From Fennellomyces sp. T-0311 (lineage: Eukaryota; Mucoromycota; Mucoromycetes; Mucorales; Lichtheimiaceae): 64,000 nucleotides of DNA. Shown one piece after another: positions 22,891 to 34,185 of the stretch. Where the stretch lies: the NCBI GenBank assembly GCA_025266875.1, contig JALLLT010000007.1, forward strand, positions 682,001 through 746,000. Reading direction: 5' to 3'. Within the stretch, counting starts at the first letter, position 1. Each line of letters starts with the position of its first letter. Made by a program: the position numbers and the translations under genes. The notes beneath the pieces were generated by a model that was given only the letters and a program-made list of their open reading frames with translations, was not told where the DNA came from and did not search any database.

Positions 22891-23454
22891 TCCTCATCCA
22901 AAGTCATTGGTACGATACTTCTGAAACATTTCTAACCTGAGGAGCCGCGCATCAGCCCTCAAGAACTCATGGATAAAAGGTTCAACAATCTTGGCTGCGA
23001 AATTGCTGATTACTTTTATATGAAATATAGCATATATGTTGTAATGTGTCACTCAACATACAGTATCAAAATGAGTATATCACCGATTAAAAATGAAGAG
23101 ATCTTTTCGATATCTTTATTAGAAAAAAAATCTCGAAGAGATAATTGTACTCGATTCGAAACGTCGCTCTGCCAATCAGGAATTCCTTGAAAAAACTTGG
23201 ATGTATACATCCTGTGGTCTCTAGACGAGTTCCACAGCCTGTAAAACTTGGATAAGAATTTCACAATGGTGGGAGATGATAAAGACCTATCAAATACAGT
23301 CTCATTCAAAATGTGATGGCCAGATTTGAACACTGCGATTAAGTAAAAAGAGCATACAAACTTTTCTTTCAATATATTGACCTAAACTGCTTGTTACCAG
23401 TAATAACATAGGCTTTTACTGATACAATACCATCCAGTTGAAAAGGCATAAATT
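22891..23454. other. Spacer, nothing recognised
   Basis: AT-rich interval between the HET pseudogene and the minus-strand orphan. A 107-codon minus-strand ORF (23049-23372) has no domain and no clear splice connection to the orphan gene beside it. Confidence 0.35.
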
Positions 23455-24632
23455 TTATTTGGAAGCATATTGACCTGCTCCTATAGGTATATAGTCGCGA
23501 TACAGACGTAAATATAGATATATAACAAAGATCAAATCCCATGTCTGATAAAAGCCGATGTTGAGGTAAAGACAGGCCTGTATCGAAAAATTGCGAACAT
23601 GTATAGAATAGAGAGAAGAGAAAAAAAAGCGTAGGCAAATGCCACAGAGGTAGACGTGTTTCAGATAGGGGTACAGTACCAGAAAAATCTCAGAACGTAC
23701 CTCTTACCTGCAAAGATATAGTACTAGCTAAACATTGGGCTAAGTCTTTGTATGTGGTAGTGTTATGATTTACAAGAATCGACAAACTCGCTTTTGGATA
23801 ATGAAGGTATACGGGGTTTGTTTTCTTGTTAGTTGCTCGCTTCGTTCCGCGTATCGTTGCATTTAATCCATGCCATTCAATGCTGATCGCTTTCACATGT
23901 GCCTCAGCAATTTTAGAGCACTTATCGGTGCCGGCTATCCACGAATCCAATAGCGCGCACCGTAGCTGCTCGTACTTTTTTGTGTCAATTGCTTGGCTGA
24001 TTTTCGAAGCACTGGGACTCTTTTCTTCCCCGATGAGCAAGTCGCAGTTGGAGGCAGCACGATACTTGAAATCGACTCGGTTGAAAGCTTCGGACCTCTT
24101 GTAGTGGAGGCACTTATATTCAGATATAATACAACCAGTTAGCAGTAATTATGCTTCCAAATCATGTTACGTACATACCTTTTTGGGACATATACCTGCT
24201 CATAGAGAAAAGCAGTACCCCATACTATTGACAGGACATCTATGCATTACCAGCCTTCGCCATGAGCTTTGGAATTATCGAGCATGCGAGATTTCCATAA
24301 ACTCCTCCTAAAATATGCAACAAGGGCTATCAATATCATTTTTGGAAAATGTACTGGCAGAAGAAATAAACCTACATTTGGATTAGAGCGCCTGGCACAC
24401 AACTCTCCTCTGTAGCTGGCGTCTCTATTGATGATAGCTCAACGACCAGTTTACGGAAATCTTCTTCGTTCTGGCTATGGTAAAGTCGGCTGATAACTTG
24501 TATTTCGTCAGCGGAAACGGTACTCAATAATTTGAATTTTTCCGCAGCGCTTCTGATGATCGTGATATTCGTATTTCTATTAGGCAAGGCGTCCCTATAC
24601 AGAGCAATGTTGTCCGTTTTACTATTTGTCAC
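23455..24632 (-). CDS. Multi-exon orphan with D...ExK motif, possibly nuclease-fold or captured-element protein
   Basis: Proposed exons: start 24632 to about 24400, then 24307-24251, 24195-24179, 24112-23708 and 23577-23455. Exons 2 to 5 join in phase with good GT-AG sites; exon 3 is a 17-nt microexon. Between exons 1 and 2 the best donor (AT|GTAGGT) leaves the wrong phase, so either a weaker donor inside exon 1 (A|GTTGTG) is used or there is a frameshift. The main exon (135 codons) carries LHYKRSEAFNRVDFKY, then CDLLIGEEKSPSASK: an acidic residue followed by ExK, which resembles the D-(D/E)xK arrangement of PD-(D/E)XK nucleases. A cysteine-bearing segment GICPKKCLHYKR precedes it. The last exon is hydrophobic and its end is uncertain. 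I know no named family with confidence. Flanking transposon and HET relics suggest an accessory region. Confidence 0.4.
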
Positions 24633-25649
24633 TTAGTTAGTAACCGACTAAAAATTCCGCGCGTACAGACGTACTGGCTGCTACATACACACCTGGAGGT
24701 CCGAGATTCAATTAAGAAATTGCCTTTAAAAGGCCTTGGTCCATTACGCACATCTGAGGTTGAGCACCTCCGCTATGGTTCGTGTCAACACCTTCGTGCT
24801 CCATTTCCAGCGACTCGCAAACAGAGAGTACCAAAAAATCATCTTCCTGGGAAGGAGCAGAAGCCATGTAAAATTACTCAGTACAGGGGTGTACGTAATA
24901 AATGAGAGGCGCTTTGGAGGCAGTGCTATTTCATTGAACCAGTAACTAACGACCACCACACTGTGCTTGTAGTACGTTTGATCAGTTGATACTATCTGAC
25001 TCACCATTCCAGTCATTACAGAATTGTATTGGCAGTGTCAACCCAAGAAGTGCCGCGTCACCACTCTGACTGACAATGCCAACCAATGGACGAAAGCGAC
25101 CCGTGTCCTACAACAGGTAAATGTGTTAGAGTGGAGGTCGAAAATACTCTGTCAGTGTTTACCATGATCTCCTAATAGGGAAGGAAGTATCTGAATCAAA
25201 AGGTATTACAAAAGTGCTGCTCCTACACGATTCAAAATCTTATTTACCTTACAATTCGAAACCTTGATGGCATTCAAATCGATAAGAGACCTAAAAAAAT
25301 AATGGGTTTTCTTCAGTGCCTAAGATTAATGACGAACTTACAGGCTATCACGACTTCACAAAGAGTAATCTGCGATCTAGAGAAACAAATTATTACTTTG
25401 ACAAATTCAATGTTTGGACTTACTGATAAGAGTGAAAATGAGAAATAGGAGCGAAAGAGAGAATAAATTCAACGCGACTTTGCGGAGCTTATGTACTCCC
25501 ACAGTTTCCAAATACGGTAATGTTTGTGGTCATCTGCCCCCTTCACCTGCTCTTCCCCAACATCATCGGAATTGTCTGTCTTATGATTTCCTACCTCTGA
25601 GTGTGTACACTGAACATCACAGTGACACTTCGCGATATTACCAACAACA
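24633..25649. other. Spacer, nothing recognised
   Basis: Contains a fairly complex + strand frame at 24736-24945 (words such as HFQRLANREYQKIIFLG) without partner exons or a known domain. Possibly another decayed repeat; not called. Confidence 0.35.
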
Positions 25650-26415
25650 TTCCTAAGAAGCGCAGACAGCTTACAGAACAGAAAAAAATCATAACCATCG
25701 GCATGAAAATGGCTAATACCAAATTCATTACACTACCGGGATAAATCGCAACACCATCGATAATGTCATCAAGAAGTAGGAAAAGACCGGTACTGTCCGG
25801 AATAAGCCTAGAAGTAGGAGGAACGAAAAATCTGGTCCGATGAACCCATATTCCCAGTATGAGGCAATGATGGAGGGGTACGCGTCAATAGAGGACAAGT
25901 AGAGAGATATGAAAAATGCCATATCATTCCAACATACAAGTTTGGGAAAGGATCGGTTATAGTGTCGAGCTGTTTTTGAGCGGGAGGCTTGGGCCCATAG
26001 ATCTTTGTGAATAGCAATGTGGACCAAAAAGCATATGTCACCAGCGTCGCTAAACACTTCCTCCCATACCTAAAAAAAATCACGGAAATACTGGCCGAGA
26101 GTTTATCTTCCAAGAAGATAGTGCTAGCCGTCATACCGGTGGTTATACGAGGCGATACAAGGAGGAATCTGGTATAAGAAGTTTCAGCCTCTGGCCTGCG
26201 CAGAGTCCTGACCTAAATCCTATTGAGCGTGTATGGAATGCCTTAGAAAAGAAAATCAGAAAGTGTCGAGCTCATATTTCGACCAAAGAAGAGCTAAAGA
26301 CTGCACTTCGCGAAGAGTGGGATAAACTGACCACTGAACTGGCAGAGTCTCTCGTGGGTAGTATGCCAGATCGCTGCAAGACTGTCATTAAAGTCAAGAG
26401 AAAGCATACAAGTAT
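25650..26415 (+). pseudogene. Tc1/mariner-type DDE transposase remnant
   Basis: The N-terminal part reads RRQLTEQKKIITI and, after a frame change, a helix-turn-helix block HYTTGINRNTIDNVIKK. Then about 90-100 codons are missing and the text resumes at 25830 with WSDE (first catalytic Asp), GKGSVIVSSCF, NVDQKAYV and HFLPYLKKI. A second frame change leads to FQEDSASRHTGGYTRRYKEE (second Asp) and WPAQSPDLNPIERVWNALEK (catalytic Glu). Thirty-five residues separate the second Asp and the Glu by hand count. Stops interrupt at several points, including one after VIKK and two in the block around 25965-25990. This is the DD(34/35)E signature of Tc1-like elements. The order of blocks is intact, but the gene cannot be functional. 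Terminal repeats were not located. Confidence 0.88.
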
Positions 26416-29004
26416 AAGTGTATTGTCAATTCTCCATTTTAAACTTTTTAACATAAGTGCAATTATTTGTTTTCTATTGGAAGATGGTAGCTTTAGTAAT
26501 GATATTCTTGAAAAAATGCCTTTGAAAAACATGTATGTATTTGCATAGCAGCGGAACTCAAAAGTTTTCCGATGACTTCTCGGGTAGGAGTATACAAAGA
26601 TGAGATTTCTACCGTTGAATACAGATATAGCATTTCCAAGTGCACATACGTACCACTCTCAAAGAAATAGTTCATCGTAATGAATCTTCCGCGAATAATA
26701 AGAGTTAAAATGATAGCACACAAAGAAATGAATCTCTCGTTATCATTATTGCCCTGATCGTTTTTTTTTCACATACAGTCTTCCTGCTCGGTTTTCCAAG
26801 GCTCCCCGCAGTGTTCCAGCTCTCTGGTCTGGATATCATGTTAGGGACATTTTATTGCCTTGTTGGTTATGTCGAGTCGTAACCAGTGATCCCGTTGCAT
26901 TATAACTGTTGTTCTTGCTAAACGTGGACTTTCTGGGACTCATGATGGTATCTCAACAGCCGAGCGGTAGTGCCATGGTGTCTAACCAACCATTTGCCGT
27001 TATGATTCCTATTCCAGATCATTCTGCGTAGAGTGTCCTGTTCACTTGCCGACTCTGGCGTCCTCTCTCTGGCGTTTCCTCCTGGTGTCCAAGCCTGTCT
27101 CCCAACAACATTCAAGACCGGTCTGCTTCAAGCTGCGGCTTATGAGTGCTCTGCCCAGCGCCATCCTTGGATGTATGTTCTTCTTTCGAGTTGAGCACGG
27201 ACTTTCCGGAAAGCTAGAATGCGTGCGGTCAGGGCAGCTGCCTCACTCTAATAGTCTATGCGGGAATGGGCACCCGTATTTGACTTACAACACCATCCTA
27301 TGGGACCAATGACGCAAAACCCGAAAGGGGCAGTCAAGCTGTGGATTGAGTCCCACAGTAAATTCTTCTGTACCACGCGTTCCCCCGCAAGTGCTCGGAG
27401 GATGCAGCGCAGATCGACACATAGCCACCTCCCCGTGGTGATCTGTGGAAACGGTTGCTTAGCTTTGTTGCCGAGCGTAATTCCAACCAAGAGCTGTGCA
27501 CTTTAAGAAACGTATTTGCCATCAATAAAGACTATCTTGAAACTGTAATGATATATAGCGCTTCTTTGCGCCAAGCAAAAAAAATGATATATACAATGAC
27601 GCGTAAAGTTAGAGTGACATTGCTCGTGCCACATTCGCCAAACGATCAAAAGACCATCGAGCGAGATCAAACTGGACAATCAGACATTTACTCCAAAGTG
27701 AATCACAGAACACAACTTCAAAAGTTTTGTGCACAAGAGCGCCTGCATCATAAACACGTCGCTCTATTTTGCTGGGTGGTAATGCATCCATCTTCTCAGT
27801 GCTATTTAGCCAAATCCTTTGGGTTCGACAGCTTGTTGGTATACGCATTAAAGTTGATATATTACCCCCGCCCCCTCACCGGACTCGCGCGCGTGCCATT
27901 CGGTCATTAGAGATTCACAACAAATTCGATCATGAATTATGCATCGATTCCGTGTAAGATCATGTACAATGCTAAGGATGTGATTCATCACAGCCATACA
28001 TACAGCACATGTTTTGCTCGATGATTTAAAGTTGTGATTTTCAATTATGTAGATAGTAAAAGCGCTCTATTGTAGACCATACTTGATTGACCATGTGTAT
28101 ACGTTCATCGCATTACTGCCAAAAGGACGCTAGACTTTCGAGTTATGATGAATTTTAAACTTCATATAATAGACGAAATACTGCTGAATATAACATAGTT
28201 TATCTGTATTTTCAGCCTTTTCCCTTGTGTATTTTTTTGACTAAGCGGTCATACGCTCCTGTGTTCGGGCCTGAGAATTAACCGAGTACTAGTACTTTTC
28301 TTTGTTGCATCTCGCACACACTTTGTGCCACGCTCAATTTAACTGTTATCTGATTCACTCCGCTTAAGCATAATACAGATACAGAAAATTACCCTTAAAT
28401 GTGGTTATAACTGTGTAAAAGGATAGCAACTAGAACTGGCAGTATTGATGCCAGTGCTAGATAGTGCTTAAGAACACGAAACTAATCGGGTGCTATGGAA
28501 TGAATGAGAGACATAAAATGGTTGGACAGGCACATGACAATATTGCCAGTCATTAGGGTATACGAAGATCTGTACAAAGTACGTCCGTTCCTCCGGGTAT
28601 ATAATGTTTGTTATAAGTCATCATAGTTAGATGGCTTTTAATCGATAATCGGGAAAACAAGACACACCGGCACTCAAATACATACGCACTGTTCCCATGA
28701 TGTGCTCCTGGTACTCTTATTACCAGAAAATAGGTATTTCTAGAAAAAAGATTGCATGCGGAGTAGTCTATGAAAGTAATCTGAACACAGAGGTCGCGCC
28801 TTGTGCGCGCGCCCTATTGATCTAAGATCGTAGTTTAAATATACAAGCGTAATCATGCTTTTTCATTTGACGTGACCCAATATCATACCTAGTGGGAAAT
28901 GAAAACCCCACAATTCACGTACAGACCATTTCGTTTCTTTTCGTTCCTCTTTCTTTCTACAAAACTATTACGATACACCATTAGCGTAGAAAAAAAGAGC
29001 GACA
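26416..29004. other. Gene-poor region
   Basis: About 2.6 kb with mixed composition. The block 26900-27950 is less AT-rich and has several 60-150 codon ORFs on both strands, none with an identifiable domain. 28000-28900 is AT-rich and silent apart from the presumed upstream region of the monooxygenase gene. Confidence 0.4.
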
Positions 29005-30986
29005 ATGTCTTCCAACACTCAACACAAACCAACTGTTGGTATCATTGGCGGCGGGTAATAAATCAAGGGCGCCCCAGAATGTCGGCAACCACTCACATTC
29101 ATATACTGTCTACAGTTTCAGTGGTATTGCTGCTGCAATCCGAGTTAAGCAGGAACTCGGGATTACCGCGCATATTTTCGAGGGTTCAGATGATCTCGGT
29201 GGAACTTGGTATCATAACACCTACCCCAACTGTGCATGCGATGTTCCGTCTCATTTGTACTCGTTGAGTTTCGAGCCAAACTACAGTAAGGTAGAAAGTT
29301 TAACTCAGCCATATAGACTCCTAATTGTACCTGCATAGATTGGTCCCAGCGTTTCAGTAACGGAGCTGAAATCCATCAATATATGCAAGGGATTGCAAGA
29401 AAGCATGGACTTTACGAACAAACATCGCTCAATACTCAAGTACTGAAGGCAACATGGATTGAAGAGGATAAAAAGTGGAAACTGGATCTACGCAAAGGGG
29501 ACGAGTTGACCTTTGTCTATTTTGATATGATGTACGTTTTTAACCAAAACTGCCCACAGTGGGAACAAATACTCACATGGACAATTTTGTAGTTACCTCA
29601 GCGTTGGATCTATCCGTGTGCCTCATGTACCGGAAGAGTTCAAAGGCTTCCAGGGCACTGTGGTTCATACAGCTTATTGGGACCCCAATGTGGATTTCAC
29701 AGACAAGCGCGTCGCGGTAATCGGTAGCGGCGCTAGTGCAATTCAAACGATCCCCGCCCTTGTGAAACAAGCTTCGAAGCTTGTTACCTACCAGAGAACT
29801 CCTGCTTGGGTGCTCGTTCGCAAGCAATACTATTACTCTCGACTAGCCAAGTTTATTTTCCGATGGATACCATTCGCAAACAAGATCTATCGTTTCATGC
29901 TGTTCTTGTCCGTAAGTAACTTTTTTTTGTTTTATGCAAGAAAGGCGACAACTGAGTTTTGTTTTTCCTTTTTTTTTTTATAGTATGAGAGCTCCTATCT
30001 TCTTTTCGGCTATTATTCCAGTATTTATGCAAAGATTGCACGTAAATTCCTTGCATATGATATGAAGAGACGAATTTTGAAACAAGGACGACCTGATCTG
30101 GTATCCAAGTTGGTCCCAGACTATCCTCCTGGTTGTAAGCGACTTACACAGAGTGAGGACTACCTTGAGGCGCTTTGCGAGGAGCACGTCACTGTTGAAC
30201 GCACCGCCATCCAATCGATCAAGGGCCGCACAATTACTACGGTGGATGGCAATGAGAATGAGTTTGATATTTTGTGTTTGGCAACAGGCTTCAATGTGCA
30301 AGGTTTCCTTGGCAATTTGGAAGGTTGGTTCATCTAGAGAGAGAGAAAGAGAAAATTTGTTGATGTGCTTGCATTCTCTTTTCTAGTTCAAGGCAAGGAT
30401 AAGGGCCAGACATTGAACGAAGCGTGGAGCGACAGTTTTCCTGACAGCTACAAGTCGGTTTTGATTAATGGTTATCCTAACTTGTTCATGATCCTTGGTC
30501 CATCCAGTCTCCTTGGCCACAATTCTGTTTTGATTATGACAGAAGGGTATGTCTTGTATATATATAATGGAATACCGGATACTCACACGAGAATATGTTC
30601 AAGTCAAGTGGATTATTCGATCAAGTGTATTAAAAAGATGATCAAAGGAGATGTTGTAGCGATTGAGCCCACCCTTGAAGCACAGAGCAACTTTGTGAAG
30701 AACCTCAAGGAGGATTTGAAAACAACTGTGTGGAAAGGAGGTAAATCCTTGTCAAAAGGAAGGATAAGCAACATATGTGTAACATGCATTTCTTTTTTAT
30801 ATAGGATGTAACTCGTGGTATTTGGATGCTCGTGGAGATGTAAGGATCCGTTCTTTTACTATCATGTACAAATCAACTAACCCGATATATTAGGTCACCG
30901 CATTGTGGTCAAGCACGGTGACTCGATTCTTATGGCTGCTTCGTCGCGTTGGAAACACTAGCGACTTTATCACCTACACAAAATAA
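29005..30986 (+). CDS. Baeyer-Villiger/FMO-type flavin monooxygenase
   Basis: Nine exons (29005-29054, 29116-29285, 29339-29531, 29593-29911, 29984-30323, 30387-30546, 30604-30740, 30805-30839, 30894-30986) join in phase to 498 aa. Such enzymes use FAD, NADPH and O2 to insert oxygen into ketones or to hydroxylate carbon, nitrogen or sulphur of small molecules. Seen: FAD-binding GxGxxG-type VGIIGGGFSGIAAA at the N-terminus, LGGTWYHNTYPNCACDVPSH substrate/FAD region, the fingerprint FQGTVVHTAYWD (FxGxxxHxxxW) near residue 160, the NADPH Rossmann motif VIGSGASAIQ, and the late ATG motif LATGFN. The first intron splits the FAD glycine motif after two bases of its third Gly codon. The substrate is unknown. 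It faces a permease gene tail to tail, which by itself does not prove a shared pathway. TATA not identified. Confidence 0.93.
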
Positions 30987-32424
30987 CTGAATATCGTCAT
31001 ACTACCTCGATATACTTAATAAAGCGTACCATCAAAACTAGGAGCGTTCCAGTCTACGATCTCGTTGGATCTGCGCAGTCATGTACAGCATAAAGACGGC
31101 CTCGGACAATTTCAAATATAGATTTCTATGCAGCATGAGCTTTTCCCTTGACAAGTCTAGAATGTCCATCCGACGAATGTCCACCTTTCTTTTTAACGCT
31201 CTTCAAGAATTCCAAGAGTCAGCTACATTCATGCTGTGAGAAAGTAACGTGCATCGACATCGGAGGAGAGCCGATTTCCAGGATTTTGGACCCAGCACAA
31301 TGTGTCTAAACAGGGTAGGCCGCAAAGTATTGTTATGACAGCATATGGTACGATCTTATGCACGACGAAAGGTTGACATCGTAAGGGAAATAATTGCTTT
31401 TGGACCAGCACAATTTTTGGACACTGTAAACTTGACATTATTTTAAGCAGTGCCTCTTTGTGACTCATATGTGTAACATCAAAGTGGAACGTTTCCGTGG
31501 TACATAGTTTGCATGAGAAGGTTTAGCCGCCCCCATGTTTGAAACCGGAGGTTCCGCTGCAGGAATCTGTTAAACCACAACGTAACTTTTCCCGCGCTTT
31601 TCAAAAGTGCAATGATATGATTATTATTTTTTCGGTCTCTGAACCATTATTCTTGGAATCATTCAAGGTGCAATAGAAAGCTTACGTTGTGTGCTGCATG
31701 TGTAGTAAAAGTGTATACCGGTCGTCTGAATTAATTAAAAAACTGCAATGATCAGAGATAACAGTGATATGGAAAATTCAATTTTTACATCAGGAGTTTC
31801 TTTTATACATTGCTGAATCAGTCCATTGACATGATCCTGTAAATGACTCGTTATTCATAGCAAGCTTCCTCTCAAGACGACTATGATTATATCTAACAGT
31901 GACATTAGTTCACAGCTGAAGCGTCTTTCACATGTCATTTTCCAAGAGAGCGCATACTGCTACCTAAATAATTCTTCACACAGTTTATCACGTTCAAAGT
32001 ATTCCAGGTTGTCAATGAAAGACTGGAATACTTGAAGCACTACACTGGAGGGGGGAGGAAATCAGCGCATGATTCGGGGATATAATATATTGATAGCCAC
32101 CCGCTTATATAAGGTGAGGTGATGCAGTTTGTAATCCACGGATGTAACGTTAATCCCAACTTGGTCGGTGATACAAGGACGCATTAAGTTTAGGATCCCA
32201 TGTTTGTTAAGGAAACGGGAACTTGTGTATCGTTCTAGATTCCCCCATGCTTTTCATAACACGATGATACGATTATTTTTCACTCTTTGTTTTTATTGCC
32301 TCCAGATTAAATTGTAAGAAAAAAAGAGAAGATACAGCAGTAGAGCTACTACTATATGGTAATACTACTTTGTAATAAAATGCATATATGTATAAATACG
32401 TAGAAAAAATATTAAAGAGGTAAT
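30987..32424. other. Convergent intergenic region with a strong hairpin
   Basis: Lies between the 3' ends of the monooxygenase and the permease. It contains an inverted repeat (31995-32036) and two similar segments near 31590-31640 and 32240-32300. No gene recognised. Confidence 0.4.
31995..32036. repeat. Inverted repeat with 11-bp perfect arms
   Basis: AAGTATTCCAG (31997-32007) and CTGGAATACTT (32023-32033) pair perfectly over a loop of about 15 nt. Three more outer pairs (TTC/GAA) form if one A is bulged. It could act in 3'-end formation of either convergent gene or be a small-repeat relic. Confidence 0.7.
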
Positions 32425-34185
32425 TTAGAGTCGATACAAGAAGTTCTTGTCCTCCTTGTCAGTAAGATCAAGAGTAAGGTCGACATCTTCGGTGGCGCCG
32501 TCGGCAATACGCTTCTTGTTTGTAACGAGAGCCTGGAAGCGGACAATTTGGTAGGAAATAGCAGCGACACCAAATCCAGCAAGGTAGCCGCCGACACCGC
32601 TCAAGTAGCGAGGAGCCTCGTGTTCCACCATCATCAATGGACCAGCAAAGTTTCCAAGAGTATATGCGGCGACAATGCAGCCGTTGTAGAAAATCTTCTT
32701 GGTGTAACCCTTCACATTGTTACCAACATAGGTCAAGAGAAGCGAATAAGCGCCGGTACCAGCCCAGCTGAGGTAGAAACCGAGGAGCTTGACCTCACCC
32801 TCAGGAATAGCGCAGAGAAGTACAAGACCAATGATACCGACACACAACAATCCAGTACCGGTGTGAAGCAATGAGCGTGTCTTTTTGGCGATAAGCATGG
32901 CAGCCAACACACCAAAGGATGAAGCGAAACCACTAGGAATCTGAAGCAACATGGAATCCAATGGCTAAAAAGAATTGCAACACCCGTAATTAGCCCCCCT
33001 GCTTTGTGTCAAATGTTCTTTCCCTTTTCTTACCGAGAATCCAAGAGCCATGGTGAAAGTAGTGCTGTACACAAGCATACCACCGTTTTGCATACTGATG
33101 GCGAAAGCAGCAACAACCAAAAGGTAGTATCGGATTTCCGTAACGGCCTCAACGATCTGAGCCCACTTGAACTTCTTTGTCTGTGTGACAGCGTTATCAT
33201 GCATACGATCTTCTGCGATACGCTCTTGCTCGGGAGTCAACTTGAGCTTCTTGTTCTTTGGAGTGTCAACCATGAAGAAGAAGACAAGGAATCCAAGAAC
33301 GATAGTAAGGGCACCGAAGATATAATGGTTCCTATAACAATTTCTTGTCAGTATAACAATCTTTTGATGTTTATCCAAATATTTATGATACTAACCATCT
33401 CCAGTTTGTAATACCAAGGGGATGACCCATGTGTGCAATGCCGTAGGCGATGGCGGAACCGACAGCTGCGCCAATACCGTTGGAAAGAGTGATGAAACCA
33501 AAGACTAAAGTTTGCTCGGAACGGCGGTAAAGGATGGAAGTAATCAAGTACAAGGTAGGCATAGCGGCAGCCTCGAAAAGACCCAAAAGGAAACGCATGG
33601 CGGCAAGTTGCGAAAAGTTTTTCACCAAAGCGGTCAAAAGCATGACCTTGATTGTCGCGTTATTAAGTTAGTAACAAATGACAGCTTATATTATCCGTCA
33701 CTTACCAAACCCCAAATAACCAGTAAAGTGCCAAGATATCTTGCATGAGGAACACGTTGAAGAATAATTTGATTAGGAAGCTGTAAAGAATAAAAAACTT
33801 AGTACCGTAATTCTGATAATCTGGACTACTCGTCATACCTGATAAACCAAATGACCCAAGTAAAAGAGTGAACCGAGCCAACTGAACTGAGAACCAGTCA
33901 AACCCAACTCTCTGTTCAAACCCAAAACGGGACCCACGCTCAGCGCGGATTTGTCGCAAAACTGAAAGCAGGTTTTTTTTAGTCGACAAGTTTTATGTGC
34001 AGATCACGTATCCGGCAACTTACGTTCAAGAAGATGGTCATACCAGCAAATGGTAAAACAAACCAATTGAGTCTTTTCAAATACGCCTTTTCTTCGGGCG
34101 ATCTCTCGTTTGTGACCTTCTCATCCTCTGAAGAGGTATGCTTAATGTCTTCGTCGTAAGTAACGTCTTTATCGTTGGTGGTCAT
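32425..34185 (-). CDS. MFS transporter, allantoate/nicotinate permease (ACS, DAL5) family
   Basis: Six exons on the minus strand (34185-34024, 33961-33839, 33780-33706, 33646-33396, 33331-33034, 32964-32425) join in phase to 482 aa. The N-terminus is hydrophilic and acidic (about 40 residues), followed by about twelve hydrophobic segments. LNWFVLPFAGMTIFLN|FCDKSALSVGPVLG is the typical first-helix and loop region of the anion:cation symporter family. RFLLGLFEAAAMPTLYLITS is helix 4-5, with the family's G-x-x-E-x-x-x-x-P pattern. A large central charged loop (TPKNKKLKLTPEQERIAEDR) separates the halves, and GNFAGPLM lies in helix 11. Members carry nicotinate, pantothenate, allantoate, biotin or dipeptides with protons; the substrate cannot be assigned from sequence alone. 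The start was chosen at the ATG giving the shortest hydrophilic leader; upstream in-frame codons lack a better ATG. Confidence 0.93.

Noticed and set aside
26547..26575. CAGCGGAACTCAAAAGTTTT, looking like a Tc1-type terminal repeat
   Set aside because: It is in the orientation of a left end but lies right of the transposase remnant, and no matching inverted copy was found.
26918..27848. Several 60-150 codon ORFs on both strands
   Set aside because: Searched by eye for transposase, HET and retroelement motifs; none in consistent order.
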